Shown here piece after piece: positions 7,046-15,612 of a stretch of DNA of 32,238 nucleotides. The position numbers and the translations under genes are program-made. The notes below the pieces were generated by a model. It did not search any database and had not been told where the DNA came from. It was given only the letters and a program-made list of their open reading frames with translations. Numbering within the stretch: the stretch's first letter is position 1; each line of letters begins with the position of its first letter. Source of the DNA: Burkholderia sp. Ac-20379 (lineage in GTDB: Bacteria; Pseudomonadota; Gammaproteobacteria; Burkholderiales; Burkholderiaceae); NCBI RefSeq assembly GCF_017104645.1, contig NZ_JAAGPF010000059.1:1-32238 (forward strand), written 5' to 3'.

Positions 7046-7561
7046 TTACTGTTGGTAGACGATGTCGGCGCGACGGTTTTGCGCCCACGAAGCTTCGTCG
7101 TGACCGGTCGCTTGCGGCTTTTCCTTGCCCAGGCTCACCGATTCCATTTGCGAATCCGGCACGCCCAGCAGCGACAGGCCGCGGCGGACAGCTTCGGCAC
7201 GCTTCTGGCCCAGCGCGAGGTTGTACTCGCTGGTGCCGCGTTCGTCGGTGTTGCCCTGGATCAGGATGTGACGCGCCGGACGGCTCTTCAGGTACTGAGC
7301 GTGCTGAGCCAGCAGGCCTTGGTACTGATCCGACACCGAGTAGCTGTCGAAGTCGAAGTACACGCTGCGCTTGGCCAGCGGGCTGTTCGGATCGTTCAGC
7401 GGATCGACGTTCACTTGCGCGACGTCGTTCGGGTTCGGTTGCGTTTGCAGCGCGTTGCCTTGCTGGTTCGCCTTGTCGTCGAGCTTGACGCCCGACTTAC
7501 AGGCGGCGAGCGCGGCGAACATCATGACGGCGAGTGCGAGGCGAGCTTTATTGGTCTTCAT
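7046..7561 (-). CDS. pal: Peptidoglycan-associated lipoprotein Pal
   Basis: A 171-residue outer membrane lipoprotein that anchors the outer membrane to peptidoglycan and is relocated by TolB and TolA. A lipoprotein signal peptide ends in LAAC, making Cys21 the lipidated residue. The C-terminal OmpA-like domain (about residues 60-170) starts RSVYFDFDSYSV and carries the peptidoglycan-binding segment GNTDERGTSEYNLALGQKRA. The start at 7561 was chosen over in-frame upstream codons because it has an AGGAG Shine-Dalgarno 8 bases away and places the lipobox correctly. It begins 17 bases after the tolB stop codon, consistent with one operon. Confidence 0.97.
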   Translation of the reverse strand: MKTNKARLALAVMMFAALAACKSGVKLDDKANQQGNALQTQPNPNDVAQVNVDPLNDPNSPLAKRSVYFDFDSYSVSDQYQGLLAQHAQYLKSRPARHILIQGNTDERGTSEYNLALGQKRAEAVRRGLSLLGVPDSQMESVSLGKEKPQATGHDEASWAQNRRADIVYQQ

Positions 7562-7578
7562 GGTGAATCTCCTGTTGG

Positions 7579-8877
7579 TCATTGCATGAACGGCCCCCAC
7601 GACGGCTCGCGGAACGAGCCGCCCTGGACGGGCAGAATCTGCGGCGGCGAGCTGCCGTCGGAAGGCACGGCGGCCAGCACGCTGCGGCCATTGGCTTGGG
7701 TCGCGTACAGCACGTACTGACCGTTTGCCGCGAAACTCGGCGATTCGTCATGCGTCGTATTGGTGACCGCGTTGGCGGCGCCGGTTTGCAGATCCTGGAC
7801 ATACAGCTTGAAGCCGCCACCGGTACGCGAGATGTACGCGAGGAGCTTGCCGTCGGGGCTGACGCGCGGGCTGGTGTTGTAGTTGCCCGTGAACGTCACG
7901 CGTTGCGCGCTACCGGCGCTTTCGCCCTGGGCGGGCATCCGGTAGATTTGCGGCGCACCGCCGCGATCGCTGGTGAAGTAGATCCACCGGCCATCAGGAG
8001 AATAAAAGGGTTCGGTATCGATCGAGCTGCTTTGGGTGAGCCGGCGCAGGCCCGTGCCCGTCGCGCTGACCGAGTAGATTTGCGTGTTGCCCGACAACGA
8101 CAGCGCGACCGCCAGCGTCTGGCCGTCCGGCGCCCAGGCCGGCGCGCTGTTGTTGCCCTTCTGGTTCGAAATCACGTAGCGGCGGCCGGTCGGCAGGTCG
8201 TGGATATACACCACCGGCTTGCGCAGCTCGAACGACACGTAAGCAACCTTCGTTCCGCTCGGCGACCACGCCGGCGAGATGATCGGCTCGGAACTGGTCA
8301 GCGCCGGCACCGCGTTTTCGCCGTCGGAATCGGAGATCAGCAGGCGGTACTTGCCGCCCGAGCGCGTCACGTACGACAGCCGCGTGTTGAACACGCCGCG
8401 CACGCCGAGCAGCTTCTGATAGATGAAGTCGGCGATCTTGTGGCCCGTCTTGCGCATGCTTTCGGCATCGCCCGACGCCGTCAGCGACAGGCCGCCGAGG
8501 CTTTGCTGCTTGTTCGTGTCGAACAGCATGAAGTTGACCTTCACCTGGCCGCCTTCGCGATCCACGGTGCCGGCGACGAACGCGTTCGCGCCCTTGCCTT
8601 TCCACGCCGCGTAGTCCACCGGCGCCGTTTCCGGCACCGGCGTGCTGCCCGCGTCGATGTTCGAGAACTTGCCGGTGCGGGCCAGATCCGAGCGCACCAC
8701 GGACGTCACCGATTGCGGCAGGCCCGCCTCGTTGACGAAGTTCGCGGTGGCGATCGGAATCTGGGTCGATCCGACGCCCGTGATGAGAACGTTGACCTGC
8801 GCGTTCGCGGTGCTGCCCGCCGCGATCAGACACGAGGCCACGAGTGCCCTGAAACCCAGCTTCGTCATCAAACTCAT
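7579..8877 (-). CDS. tolB: Tol-Pal system periplasmic beta-propeller protein TolB
   Basis: A 432-residue periplasmic protein that binds Pal and TolA. The signal peptide ([16 protein letters not shown] and on) is probably cleaved after ANA (residue 26), exposing [10 protein letters not shown]. The N-terminal domain covers about residues 27-160. The C-terminal six-bladed propeller has the repeated [31 protein letters not shown] blade motifs and ends [11 protein letters not shown]. Three Met codons are possible (8907, 8877, 8868); 8877 gives the most normal signal peptide. No strong Shine-Dalgarno is seen before any of them. It follows tolA after 88 bases that include a 14-bp palindrome (8900-8913). 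Confidence 0.95.
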   Translation of the reverse strand: MSLMTKLGFRALVASCLIAAGSTANAQVNVLITGVGSTQIPIATANFVNEAGLPQSVTSVVRSDLARTGKFSNIDAGSTPVPETAPVDYAAWKGKGANAFVAGTVDREGGQVKVNFMLFDTNKQQSLGGLSLTASGDAESMRKTGHKIADFIYQKLLGVRGVFNTRLSYVTRSGGKYRLLISDSDGENAVPALTSSEPIISPAWSPSGTKVAYVSFELRKPVVYIHDLPTGRRYVISNQKGNNSAPAWAPDGQTLAVALSLSGNTQIYSVSATGTGLRRLTQSSSIDTEPFYSPDGRWIYFTSDRGGAPQIYRMPAQGESAGSAQRVTFTGNYNTSPRVSPDGKLLAYISRTGGGFKLYVQDLQTGAANAVTNTTHDESPSFAANGQYVLYATQANGRSVLAAVPSDGSSPPQILPVQGGSFREPSWGPFMQ

Positions 8878-8965
8878 GCTTACCGATTCCCGTATGTAGC
8901 TGCGCATGCGCAGAGACTCGACAATAGTCGATTCGTTCCGAGCCGCTTGCGCGCGAGTGTAATGC

Positions 8966-10036
8966 CTAATTCGCGTCGCCGGCTGCCCGGAAGGTAATTG
9001 CAATGTTGCCCGGGGTGCTTCCGTTAGTATCGGGCGGCAGCGGCGAGGCGTTACGCACCGCGCTCACGACCGTATCATCCCAGGCCGAATTGCCGCTCGA
9101 CCGCGTTACCGTCACGCCGAGCACATCGCCCGACGGCGAGCAGCGAACCTGCACGCGCGTTTCCAGACCTTCGCGAGGGCCGCCCCAGGTGATGAACGGC
9201 TTGACCCGGCGCTTGACCTTGTCCGCATAACCCGGCGACGCGGCGTTGCCGCCCGAGCCGGAGCCCGTGCCGCTCTTCGCCAGCCCGTCGGCGCCGCCCG
9301 AACCGCCTGCCGCGCCTTGCAATTGCGCCAGTCGCGCTTGACGCTCCTTGTCGAGCTTGGCCTTCGACGCGGCGTCGGCCTTGGCTTTCGCGGCGGCCTC
9401 TGCCTTCGCCTTGGCGGCTGCCTCCGACTTGGCCGCGGCGGCCTTCTCGGCTTCGGCTTTCTTTTCCGCCTCGGCCTTCTTGTCGGCCTCGGCCTGCGCC
9501 TGCTTGCGCTGCTGGTCGAGCTTCTGCTGTTGTTCGAGTTTCTTCTGCTGGTCGGCGAGCTGCTGCTGCTTGAGCTTCTCGGCCTGCTTGAGCTTTTCCG
9601 CCTTGTCGGCCGCCTGCTGCTGGGCCAGCTGCTGCGCGGCCAGTTGGGCGGCGCGCTTGGCCTGGGCTTCCTGCTCGGCTTTCAGCGCCTGCTGGCGCTG
9701 CTCGGCGAGCTGGGCCTCGCGGGCGGCGGCTTCCTGTTGCTGGCGGCGTTTTTGCTGGAGTGCGATATCGGCGTCGTCGTCCTTGGCGGGCGGCGGCGCG
9801 GGCGCGACCTTGACGGGCGGCGCCGGCTGAACCGGTTGCGGCGCTGGCGAATCGGGCACCTCGGTCCACAGTTCGGCTTCGGCGCCGGCCGGCGTGCTGT
9901 TCTGCCACTGCATGCCGTGATAGAGCAGGGCGATCAGCAGCACGTGCATCAACGCGGCCAGCAGGAACGCGCGCCCCGTGCCGCGCTCTTGCGGCGGGCC
10001 CAACGGCGAGGCAGTGCGTTGTTTTTGCTGACTCAT
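8966..10036 (-). CDS. tolA: Cell envelope integrity protein TolA
   Basis: A 356-residue inner-membrane protein that spans the periplasm and transmits proton-motive energy from TolQR to TolB-Pal. A single transmembrane segment near the N-terminus ([19 protein letters not shown], about residues 24-42) is followed by a Pro-rich linker. Residues about 85-235 form a long Ala/Gln/Lys/Glu-rich helical domain II with repetitive [15 protein letters not shown]-type sequence. The C-terminal TolA/TonB-like domain (about 265-356) starts [15 protein letters not shown]. Its ATG overlaps the tolR stop in ATGA (10033-10036), indicating translational coupling. The domain II DNA is low-complexity and prone to length changes between strains. 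Confidence 0.96.
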   Translation of the reverse strand: MSQQKQRTASPLGPPQERGTGRAFLLAALMHVLLIALLYHGMQWQNSTPAGAEAELWTEVPDSPAPQPVQPAPPVKVAPAPPPAKDDDADIALQQKRRQQQEAAAREAQLAEQRQQALKAEQEAQAKRAAQLAAQQLAQQQAADKAEKLKQAEKLKQQQLADQQKKLEQQQKLDQQRKQAQAEADKKAEAEKKAEAEKAAAAKSEAAAKAKAEAAAKAKADAASKAKLDKERQARLAQLQGAAGGSGGADGLAKSGTGSGSGGNAASPGYADKVKRRVKPFITWGGPREGLETRVQVRCSPSGDVLGVTVTRSSGNSAWDDTVVSAVRNASPLPPDTNGSTPGNIAITFRAAGDAN

Positions 10037-10482
10037 TTCGATTTGACGAGGAGGCCCACGCGCTTCACGCCGCGTGCTTTCAGGTCGGACATGACGGTCA
10101 TGACCTTGTCGTACTGCACCGTCTTGTCGGCTGCGATCACAACCGGCTGGTCGGGATGATCGGCTTGGCGCGACGCGATGAAATCGTCGAGCTCGGCCTT
10201 CGTCATCGAATCTTCCTGCGAGGCGCCTGCTTCGCTCTTGTAGCGGACGGTCATCTTGCCGTCGGCCTGGATGTTGACCACCACGGGCGGCGTCTGGTCC
10301 TGCGGGGCGGCGTTGCCGACCGTCGGCAGATTGACGATCGACGGCGAAACGAGCGGTGCCGTGACCATGAAGATCACGAGCAGCACGAGCATCACGTCGA
10401 TGTACGGAACGACGTTGATGTCGGCCATCGAGCGGCGCGAACGGCCGCCGCGCATGCTGGAACGAATGGGAGTGCCGGCCAT
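10033..10482 (-). CDS. tolR: Proton channel protein TolR (ExbD/TolR family)
   Basis: A 149-residue inner-membrane protein with one N-terminal transmembrane helix (about residues 25-45, VVPYIDVMLVLLVIFMVTAP) and a periplasmic domain to the C-terminus. Asp29 within the helix matches the essential proton-conducting aspartate of E. coli TolR (D23). With TolQ it forms the motor that drives TolA. It starts 10 bases after tolQ and overlaps the tolA start by 4 bases. The length is typical (E. coli 142). Confidence 0.96.
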   Translation of the reverse strand: MAGTPIRSSMRGGRSRRSMADINVVPYIDVMLVLLVIFMVTAPLVSPSIVNLPTVGNAAPQDQTPPVVVNIQADGKMTVRYKSEAGASQEDSMTKAELDDFIASRQADHPDQPVVIAADKTVQYDKVMTVMSDLKARGVKRVGLLVKSK

Positions 10483-10492
10483 CGCGTGCTCC

Positions 10493-11170
10493 TTATTGCG
10501 CCTGGCGCTGCAGGATGTTCGAGAATTCTTCGACGAACGTTTCGAAGCGGCTGGCCAGGCGGTCGATGTCGTGCGCGTAACGGTTGTACGCCACCACGGC
10601 CGGGATCGCGGCGAACAGGCCGATCGCGGTGGCGACGAGCGCCTCGGCGATGCCCGGTGCGACGTTGGCGAGCGTGGCCTGCTGCACGTTGGCGAGGCCG
10701 CGGAACGAATTCATGATCCCCCAGACCGTGCCGAACAGACCGATGTACGGGCTGACCGAGCCGACCGAGGCAAGAAACGCGAGGTTGTTTTCGAGCATGT
10801 CGAGCTCGCGCTGGAACGAGGCGCGCATCGCGCGGCGGGCACCGTCGAGAATCAGCGACGGATCGGTCATGCGCTTTTCCTTGGCTTTCAGGAATTCGCG
10901 CATGCCCGATTCGAAGATGCGTTCGAGCGAGCCGATCGTATGGCGATTGTTGGCTGCACTCTGATAGAGCGCCTGCAGATCGCCGCCCGACCAGAATTCG
11001 CGTTCGAAGCGCTCGGTCTGCGCGCGGGCGCGGCGGATCGCGAACCACTTGCGGAAGATGATCGTCCAGGAGAACAGCGACAGCAGCAACAGCAGCCCCA
11101 TCACGGCCTGGGCAAGCACGCTCGCATTGAGGACGAGAGAAACGATCGACAGGTCTTGTGCAGAGTTCAT
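10493..11170 (-). CDS. tolQ: Tol-Pal system motor subunit TolQ (MotA/TolQ/ExbB family)
   Basis: A 225-residue inner-membrane protein with three transmembrane segments: about residues 15-38 (LNASVLAQAVMGLLLLLSLF), and a pair near 130-155 (PYIGLFGTVWGIMNSFRGL) and 165-195 (PGIAEALVATAIGLFAAIPA). These carry the conserved TolQ/ExbB Gly-Thr-Val-x-Gly and Ala-Leu-x-x-Thr motifs that line the proton path. The start at 11170 (MNSAQDLSIV) was preferred over an upstream in-frame Met because it aligns with the E. coli N-terminus; no good Shine-Dalgarno is visible. It is separated from ybgC by 189 bases, room for an internal promoter, though none with clear -35/-10 boxes was seen. Confidence 0.96.
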   Translation of the reverse strand: MNSAQDLSIVSLVLNASVLAQAVMGLLLLLSLFSWTIIFRKWFAIRRARAQTERFEREFWSGGDLQALYQSAANNRHTIGSLERIFESGMREFLKAKEKRMTDPSLILDGARRAMRASFQRELDMLENNLAFLASVGSVSPYIGLFGTVWGIMNSFRGLANVQQATLANVAPGIAEALVATAIGLFAAIPAVVAYNRYAHDIDRLASRFETFVEEFSNILQRQAQ

Positions 11171-11359
11171 AGGTGTGTGGTTGTCATGCCTTCTTGGCCG
11201 TCGCGCCGCGTTGTCGCACGGCTGGCGCATTACGGGTCCGGCTTCCGGACGGTTATGGCAGGCCGTCTGCCGACGCCCTGTGTTGCTGCGTTTCCGTTCG
11301 TTGCCCTTATTGATCCCGAATCAGGGTCGCAAGTTGCATCGGCTCTAGCTAAACGGTGT

Positions 11360-11821
11360 TCATGCGTCGGCCGTTGACAGCGCCGAGGCCGGCCCGCGTT
11401 CGAGTGCACCGCGAACGGCGGGCGGAATGCCGACCGGCCGCATCGAGGTGCGATCGACCCAGCCGATCCCGGTGCGCCCCGATACCAGCAGCGCGTCGCC
11501 GCGCCAGGCTTCCTGAACGAAGATCAGCGAGGCCCGCCCGAAGCGCTCGATCCGGCTGACGATGGTCAGCAGGTCGTCGAGCCGGGCCGGCGCGCGATAA
11601 TCGACCGCCGTGTCGCGCACCACGAACATCGCGCCGGTTTCCGCGGCCAGACGATGCTGATCGAGACCGCAGGCCCGCAGCCATTCGGTGCGGGCGCGCT
11701 CGAAATACTTCAGATAATTGGCGTAGAAGACGATCCCGCCGGCGTCGGTATCTTCGTAATACACACGCACCGGCCAGTGGAACGCAAACGCGGTTTCGGG
11801 CGTACGATCGGCTTCAGTCAT
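11360..11821 (-). CDS. ybgC: Acyl-CoA thioesterase YbgC, hotdog fold
   Basis: A 153-residue single-domain 4-hydroxybenzoyl-CoA thioesterase/YbgC family protein. It has the active-site region YYEDTDAGGIVFYANYLKYF (residues 21-40), with the conserved acidic residues at D24/D26, and ERARTEWL following. YbgC hydrolyses acyl-CoA or acyl-ACP thioesters, is associated with phospholipid metabolism, and is the standard first gene of tol-pal clusters. The ATG at 11821 has no Shine-Dalgarno. A good -10-like TAGAAT (plus positions 11830-11835) sits only 8 bases upstream, so the mRNA may have a very short or no leader. ydfG ends 119 bases upstream on the same strand. Confidence 0.94.
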   Translation of the reverse strand: MTEADRTPETAFAFHWPVRVYYEDTDAGGIVFYANYLKYFERARTEWLRACGLDQHRLAAETGAMFVVRDTAVDYRAPARLDDLLTIVSRIERFGRASLIFVQEAWRGDALLVSGRTGIGWVDRTSMRPVGIPPAVRGALERGPASALSTADA

Positions 11822-11829
11822 GGCAGCGC

Positions 11830-11835
11830 ATTCTA
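11830..11835 (-). promoter_or_regulatory. Possible -10 element immediately upstream of ybgC
   Basis: TAGAAT on the minus strand, five of six bases matching the sigma-70 -10 consensus, lies 8 bases before the ybgC ATG. No -35 match was found at normal spacing (CCGAAA instead). If active it would start transcription at or next to the start codon. Confidence 0.3.
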
Positions 11836-11940
11836 CCGGAACGTTTCGCTGCTTTCGGCCGGGTTTAGTAACCGAATGTTGCGCACGCAGCAGCCTGCCC
11901 GGCCCCGCCGAGGCGGCATCGGAGCAGGCCGGCGGCGAAT

Positions 11941-12687
11941 TTAGCCGCGATGCACCGTAAGGCCGGCCGGTGCCTGCGCGACCGGCATCATTTCGACCGT
12001 ATTGATGTTGACGTGGGCGGGCCGCGTCGCGATCCAGTAGATCGTGTCGGCGATGTCTTCCGCCGTGAGCGGCTGGACGTTCGCATAGACGTTGGCTGCC
12101 TTCTCGTCGTCGCCGCGATAGCGCACGTTCGAGAATTCGGTGCCGCCGCACAGGCCCGGCTCGATGTCGGTCACGCGCAACGGCGTGCCGAGCAGGTCGG
12201 TGCGCAGATTCAGGCTGAATTGTCGGACGAATGCCTTGGTCGCGCCGTACACGTTGCCGCCTGCGTACGGATAGATGCCGGCCACCGAGCCGAGATTGAA
12301 AACGTGGCCGCGGCCGCGCGCGATCATGCCGGGCAGCATGGCGTGCGTGACGGTGACGAGGCCCGAGCAGTTGGTGTCGATCATCGTCTGCCATTCGTCG
12401 AGGCTGGCGCGCTGCGCCGGCTCGGTGCCGAGCGCGAGGCCGGCGTTGTTGACGAGCACGTCGACATCGGCGAACTCCGCGGGCAGGCCCTTCAGCGTCG
12501 CCTCGACGGCGGCGCGGTCGCGCACGTCGAGCTCGACGGGCAGCAGGGCGGCGCCCAGTTCGGCGGCGAGTGCGTCGAGACGGTCCTTGCGGCGCGCGCT
12601 GGCGACGACGCGGTGGCCGCCCTTGACGAACGCACGGGCGATGGCGGCGCCGAATCCTGCGGATGCGCCGGTGACGAACACGATCAT
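11941..12687 (-). CDS. ydfG: Short-chain dehydrogenase YdfG: NADP-dependent 3-hydroxy acid dehydrogenase / malonic semialdehyde reductase
   Basis: A 248-residue classical SDR, the same length as E. coli YdfG and similar throughout. It has the TGASAGFG cofactor motif (6-13), ARRKDRL (31-37) suggesting NADP preference, NNAGLALGTEP (80-90), and catalytic S134, Y147, K151 in the NVYGATKAFVRQFSLNLRTD block. The C-terminus HVNINTVEMMPV is also diagnostic. The family oxidises L-serine, L-allo-threonine and 3-hydroxyisobutyrate and reduces toxic malonic semialdehyde. The start at 12687 has AGGAG 7 bases upstream, whereas further-upstream in-frame Met codons have none. It is upstream of ybgC, co-oriented but with its own ends. 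Confidence 0.94.
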   Translation of the reverse strand: MIVFVTGASAGFGAAIARAFVKGGHRVVASARRKDRLDALAAELGAALLPVELDVRDRAAVEATLKGLPAEFADVDVLVNNAGLALGTEPAQRASLDEWQTMIDTNCSGLVTVTHAMLPGMIARGRGHVFNLGSVAGIYPYAGGNVYGATKAFVRQFSLNLRTDLLGTPLRVTDIEPGLCGGTEFSNVRYRGDDEKAANVYANVQPLTAEDIADTIYWIATRPAHVNINTVEMMPVAQAPAGLTVHRG

Positions 12688-12882
12688 TGCTGCTCCTGGT
12701 CGGTAGAGTGAAACGATAGGGGGGATCGTTAGCCTACTGAGAATGCCGCGTTGCGGCAAGGCGACACCCACGGGCGGCGGGGCCGGCTGAGCCTGCGGCA
12801 GGCGCTCGGGAAGCCTTGACAGGCACGGAAATCGGGTGGATTTCGTTCGTGCCCCCATTGCCTTGGCGGGGTGGCCGGCCGG

Positions 12883-12911
12883 TTGCCTATTCATCGGGCA
12901 TCCAATAAACT
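12883..12911 (+). promoter_or_regulatory. Probable glyA promoter
   Basis: A TTGCCT -35 (12883-12888) and TAAACT -10 (12906-12911) are separated by exactly 17 bases, each matching four of six sigma-70 consensus bases. The predicted transcription start, about 12918, falls just before the riboswitch aptamer. A TTGACA at 12816-12821 has no partner -10. Confidence 0.6.
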
Positions 12912-12919
12912 ACGGCGCT

Positions 12920-13020
12920 CATCAGCCCCTGCGTGACTGGCGATAGAACCCTCGGGTTCAAGGTGGAGCATCCCACCGTGAAGCGCAGGGCTTCGTTTTT
13001 GCCGTTCGCCTGGGCAGCCG
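12920..13020 (+). ncRNA. ZTP/ZMP riboswitch (pfl motif) in the glyA leader
   Basis: The leader shows the pfl-RNA hallmarks. CGTGACTGGCGA (12932-12943) lies after the 5' strand of P1. CCCTGCG (12927-12933) pairs perfectly with CGCAGGG (12984-12990). Internal hairpins are GAACC-CTCG-GGTTC (12946-12959) and GGTGG/CCACC (12962-12966 with 12973-12977), then CACCGTGAAGCGC. After a T-rich linker comes the conserved 3' element CGCCTGGGCAGC (13008-13019). ZTP riboswitches sense the purine/folate-stress nucleotides ZMP and ZTP and switch on one-carbon genes such as glyA, purH and folD. Position (directly after the promoter and upstream of glyA) fits this role. A glycine riboswitch was considered and does not match. 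Confidence 0.85.
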
Positions 13021-13042
13021 TTGTGCGCCGTTGCGTACATTG

Positions 13043-13077
13043 CCGGTGGCTGTCCGCCTTGCGTCAACCGGATTTTT
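13043..13077 (+). terminator. Candidate expression-platform hairpin of the glyA riboswitch
   Basis: CCGGT (13043-13047) can pair with ACCGG (13067-13071), with an inner GGC/GCC pairing, followed by ATTTTT (13072-13077). The hairpin is imperfect, with an asymmetric internal loop. In addition GGCTGTCC (13048-13055) can pair with GGGCAGCC (13012-13019) of the aptamer's 3' strand, so ligand binding could decide which structure forms. This is inference from base pairing only. Confidence 0.35.
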
Positions 13078-13163
13078 CCGTCGCGCCGGGCTGGCCATGC
13101 CGCCAGCATCGCGCAATGTACTCGGCCGCCCCGGTCAACCTGTACACACTTGACGGAAACCGT

Positions 13164-14411
13164 ATGTTTGACAGAGCCCAAAGCACCATCGCGAACGTCG
13201 ATCCCGACCTCTGGCAGGCGATCCAGCAGGAAAACCAGCGCCAGGAAGATCACATCGAGCTGATCGCCTCCGAGAACTACACGAGCCCGGCCGTGATGGC
13301 CGCTCAAGGTTCGCAACTGACCAACAAGTACGCGGAAGGCTACCCGGGCAAGCGCTATTACGGCGGCTGCGAGTACGTCGACGTGGTCGAGCAGTTGGCG
13401 ATCGATCGCGTGAAGGCGCTGTTCGGCGCGGAAGCGGCGAACGTGCAGCCGAACTCGGGTTCGCAGGCGAACCAGGGCGTGTTCTTCGCGGTGCTGAAGC
13501 CGGGCGACACGATCATGGGCCTGAGCCTCGCCGAGGGCGGCCACCTGACGCACGGCATGGCGCTGAACATGTCGGGCAAGTGGTTCAACGTGGTGAGCTA
13601 CGGCCTCGACGCGAACGAAGACATCGATTACGAAGCGCTCGAGAAGCGCGCGCACGAAACCAAGCCGAAGCTGATCATCGCGGGCGCATCGGCGTTCTCG
13701 CTGAAGATCGACTTCGAGCGCATCTCGCGCGTGGCGAAGGACATCGGCGCGTACTTCATGGTCGACATGGCGCACTACGCCGGCCTGATCGCGGCTGGCC
13801 TGTACCCGAACCCGGTGCCGCACGCCGATTTCGTGACGACGACGACGCACAAGAGCCTGCGCGGCCCGCGCGGCGGCGTGATCCTGATGAAGGCCGAGTT
13901 CGAGAAGCAGATCAACTCGGCGATCTTCCCGGGCATCCAGGGCGGCCCGCTGATGCACGTGATCGCGGCGAAGGCGGTGGCGTTCAAGGAAGCCGGTTCG
14001 GCGGAATTCAAGACGTACCAGCAGCAAGTGGTGGACAACGCGCGCGTGCTGGCGGAAACGCTGGTCAAGCGCGGCCTGCGGATCGTGTCGGGCCGCACGG
14101 AAAGCCACGTGATGCTGGTGGATCTGCAAGCCAAAAAGATCACGGGCAAGGCTGCGGAAGCGGCGCTGGGCCTGGCGCACATCACGGTGAACAAGAACGC
14201 GATTCCGAACGACCCGGAAAAGCCGTTCGTGACCTCGGGCATCCGCCTGGGCTCGCCGGCGATGACGACGCGCGGCTTCGGCACGAAGGAAGCCGAGATC
14301 GTCGGCAACCTGATCGCCGACGTGCTCGACAACCCGGAAGACGCAGCCACGCTGGAACGCGTGCGCGGCCAGGTCAGCGAGCTGACCAAGCGCTTCCCGG
14401 TCTACAGCTGA
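13164..14411 (+). CDS. glyA: Serine hydroxymethyltransferase
   Basis: A 415-residue PLP enzyme, the family's usual length, that interconverts serine plus tetrahydrofolate with glycine plus 5,10-methylene-THF and supplies one-carbon units for purines, thymidylate and methionine. The PLP lysine is K230 in [14 protein letters not shown]. The N-terminal ELIASEN motif (32-38), [15 protein letters not shown] (54-68) and VDMAHYAGL (200-208) are intact. In-frame codons extend upstream but cover the riboswitch, so the ATG at 13164 is preferred; it aligns with the E. coli start and has a weak GGAAA ribosome site. It is controlled by the upstream ZTP riboswitch and followed after 6 bases by nrdR. Confidence 0.98.
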   Translation: MFDRAQSTIANVDPDLWQAIQQENQRQEDHIELIASENYTSPAVMAAQGSQLTNKYAEGYPGKRYYGGCEYVDVVEQLAIDRVKALFGAEAANVQPNSGSQANQGVFFAVLKPGDTIMGLSLAEGGHLTHGMALNMSGKWFNVVSYGLDANEDIDYEALEKRAHETKPKLIIAGASAFSLKIDFERISRVAKDIGAYFMVDMAHYAGLIAAGLYPNPVPHADFVTTTTHKSLRGPRGGVILMKAEFEKQINSAIFPGIQGGPLMHVIAAKAVAFKEAGSAEFKTYQQQVVDNARVLAETLVKRGLRIVSGRTESHVMLVDLQAKKITGKAAEAALGLAHITVNKNAIPNDPEKPFVTSGIRLGSPAMTTRGFGTKEAEIVGNLIADVLDNPEDAATLERVRGQVSELTKRFPVYS

Positions 14412-14417
14412 TCGCCC

Positions 14418-14903
14418 ATGCGCTGCCCGTTCTGCCGGCATGAGGACACGCAGGTTGTCGATTCCCGCGTGTCCGAGGATGGCGCCGCGATCCGGCGCCG
14501 CCGCCGCTGCTCCGCCTGCGACAAGCGTTTCACGACGTACGAGCGGGTCGAGCTGGCGCTGCCGGCGGTCGTCAAGAAGGACGGCAGCCGCACGGAATTC
14601 GATCGCCGCAAGATCGTCGCGAGCATGCAACTGGCGCTGCGCAAGCGGCCGGTTGCGGCGGACGCGATCGACGCGGCGGTCGCCCGCATCGAGTATCAAC
14701 TGCTCGCCACCGGCGAGCGGGAAGTGCGCAGCGAGAAGCTCGGCGAGCTCGTGATGAACGAGTTGCGCGAGCTCGACACCATCGCTTACGTGCGCTTCGC
14801 ATCGGTCTACCGGCGTTTCGAGGATGTGTCCGAATTCGCCGACGTGATCGAGGAATTCCATCGCGCCGCACCGGCCAAGCCGGGCCCGGCCCGCAAGCGC
14901 TGA
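14418..14903 (+). CDS. nrdR: Transcriptional repressor NrdR
   Basis: A 161-residue repressor of ribonucleotide reductase genes. The N-terminal zinc ribbon has Cys3, Cys6, Cys31 and Cys34. An ATP-cone domain (about residues 49-139, starting [15 protein letters not shown]) senses ATP/dATP to control binding at NrdR boxes in nrd promoters. It lies only 6 bases after the glyA stop and has no clear Shine-Dalgarno of its own, so translation is probably coupled and the riboswitch may affect both genes. The tail after residue 145 is Ala/Pro/Lys-rich. The glyA-nrdR pairing links one-carbon supply with deoxynucleotide synthesis. Confidence 0.97.
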   Translation: MRCPFCRHEDTQVVDSRVSEDGAAIRRRRRCSACDKRFTTYERVELALPAVVKKDGSRTEFDRRKIVASMQLALRKRPVAADAIDAAVARIEYQLLATGEREVRSEKLGELVMNELRELDTIAYVRFASVYRRFEDVSEFADVIEEFHRAAPAKPGPARKR

Positions 14904-15063
14904 GTTCCTTTCCTTTCGCTTCATTCCCGCTCTCCTGATCCGATCTCGCCGCAACGATTGTTGCCGGCGATGACGGTTTGCGCCATTAGGCCGTTCGGCC
15001 GATGGTGCGCTCGCGCTCGCCCCGCTACAGTCCTCGCATCGTTCCGACGAAGCGAGGCAATAC

Positions 15064-15612
15064 ATGCGGATCACGAAATGGATGGCGGGCATCACGCTCG
15101 TCGAATCGATGGTGGCGATCGCCTTGCTCGCGATCGTCGCTACCTATGCGTCGCCGTCGTTCGTTGCCTGGCGGCAGCGCGATCGCGTGGAAGCCGCCGC
15201 GATGTCGATGCTGGCGGCGCTGGCCGCCGCACGCGTCGAAGCCGTATCGCGCGGCGTGCGCGTTGCGCTTTGCCGTGGCGACGGGAATCCCGTGTGCGGA
15301 ACGGGCAACGCGACGTGCGATGCGGGAGGGGCGTGGTCGTGCGGATGGAGCGTGGTGCTGGCCGATGCACGTGCGCATGACGGGGCCGCGCTGCGACGAA
15401 TGCCGGCCGTGTCGGGCGTTCGCATCGATGGCGCCGCCGGTGGCGTGGTGTTTACGCCGCCGGCAGGGCAGGTGATCGGCGGCTTTCGGCGTTTCGAATT
15501 CCTGCCGCTGGCGTGGCAAGGCGTGGTGGGCAGCGCGCAGGCGCGTTGCCTGAAGATTGCGGCTGGCGGCCGCGCGCGCGTCACGGCCGGGCGCTGTGGA
15601 GCCACGCAATGA
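15064..15612 (+). CDS. fimT: FimT/GspH-type minor pseudopilin
   Basis: A 182-residue type IV pilin-like protein. A short leader ends in MAG and the predicted PilD cleavage after Gly9 gives ITLVESMVAIALLAIVATYA, with the conserved Glu at +5 and a hydrophobic helix that acts as membrane anchor and assembly spine. The rest is a small Cys-containing globular domain of the GspH/FimT sort. GAGG stands about 7 bases before the ATG. A TACAGT hexamer in the upstream 160 bases could be a -10, but no good -35 pairs with it. It is the first of five overlapping pilin-type genes and should help initiate pilus assembly in the inner membrane and periplasm. Confidence 0.82.
   Translation: MRITKWMAGITLVESMVAIALLAIVATYASPSFVAWRQRDRVEAAAMSMLAALAAARVEAVSRGVRVALCRGDGNPVCGTGNATCDAGGAWSCGWSVVLADARAHDGAALRRMPAVSGVRIDGAAGGVVFTPPAGQVIGGFRRFEFLPLAWQGVVGSAQARCLKIAAGGRARVTAGRCGATQ

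Noticed and set aside
8900-8913. 14-bp palindrome CTGCGCATGCGCAG upstream of tolB
   Set aside because: Noted as a possible operator, but it overlaps an alternative tolB start codon in GC-rich DNA and has no supporting promoter elements.
9317-10159. Leu-rich plus-strand frame opposite tolA
   Set aside because: It is the antisense of tolA's Ala/Gln/Lys repeat domain, which produces artificial Leu-rich, membrane-like sequence.
12918-13020. Glycine riboswitch upstream of glyA
   Set aside because: No tandem glycine aptamer pattern. The conserved blocks and P1 pairing match the ZTP (pfl) class instead.
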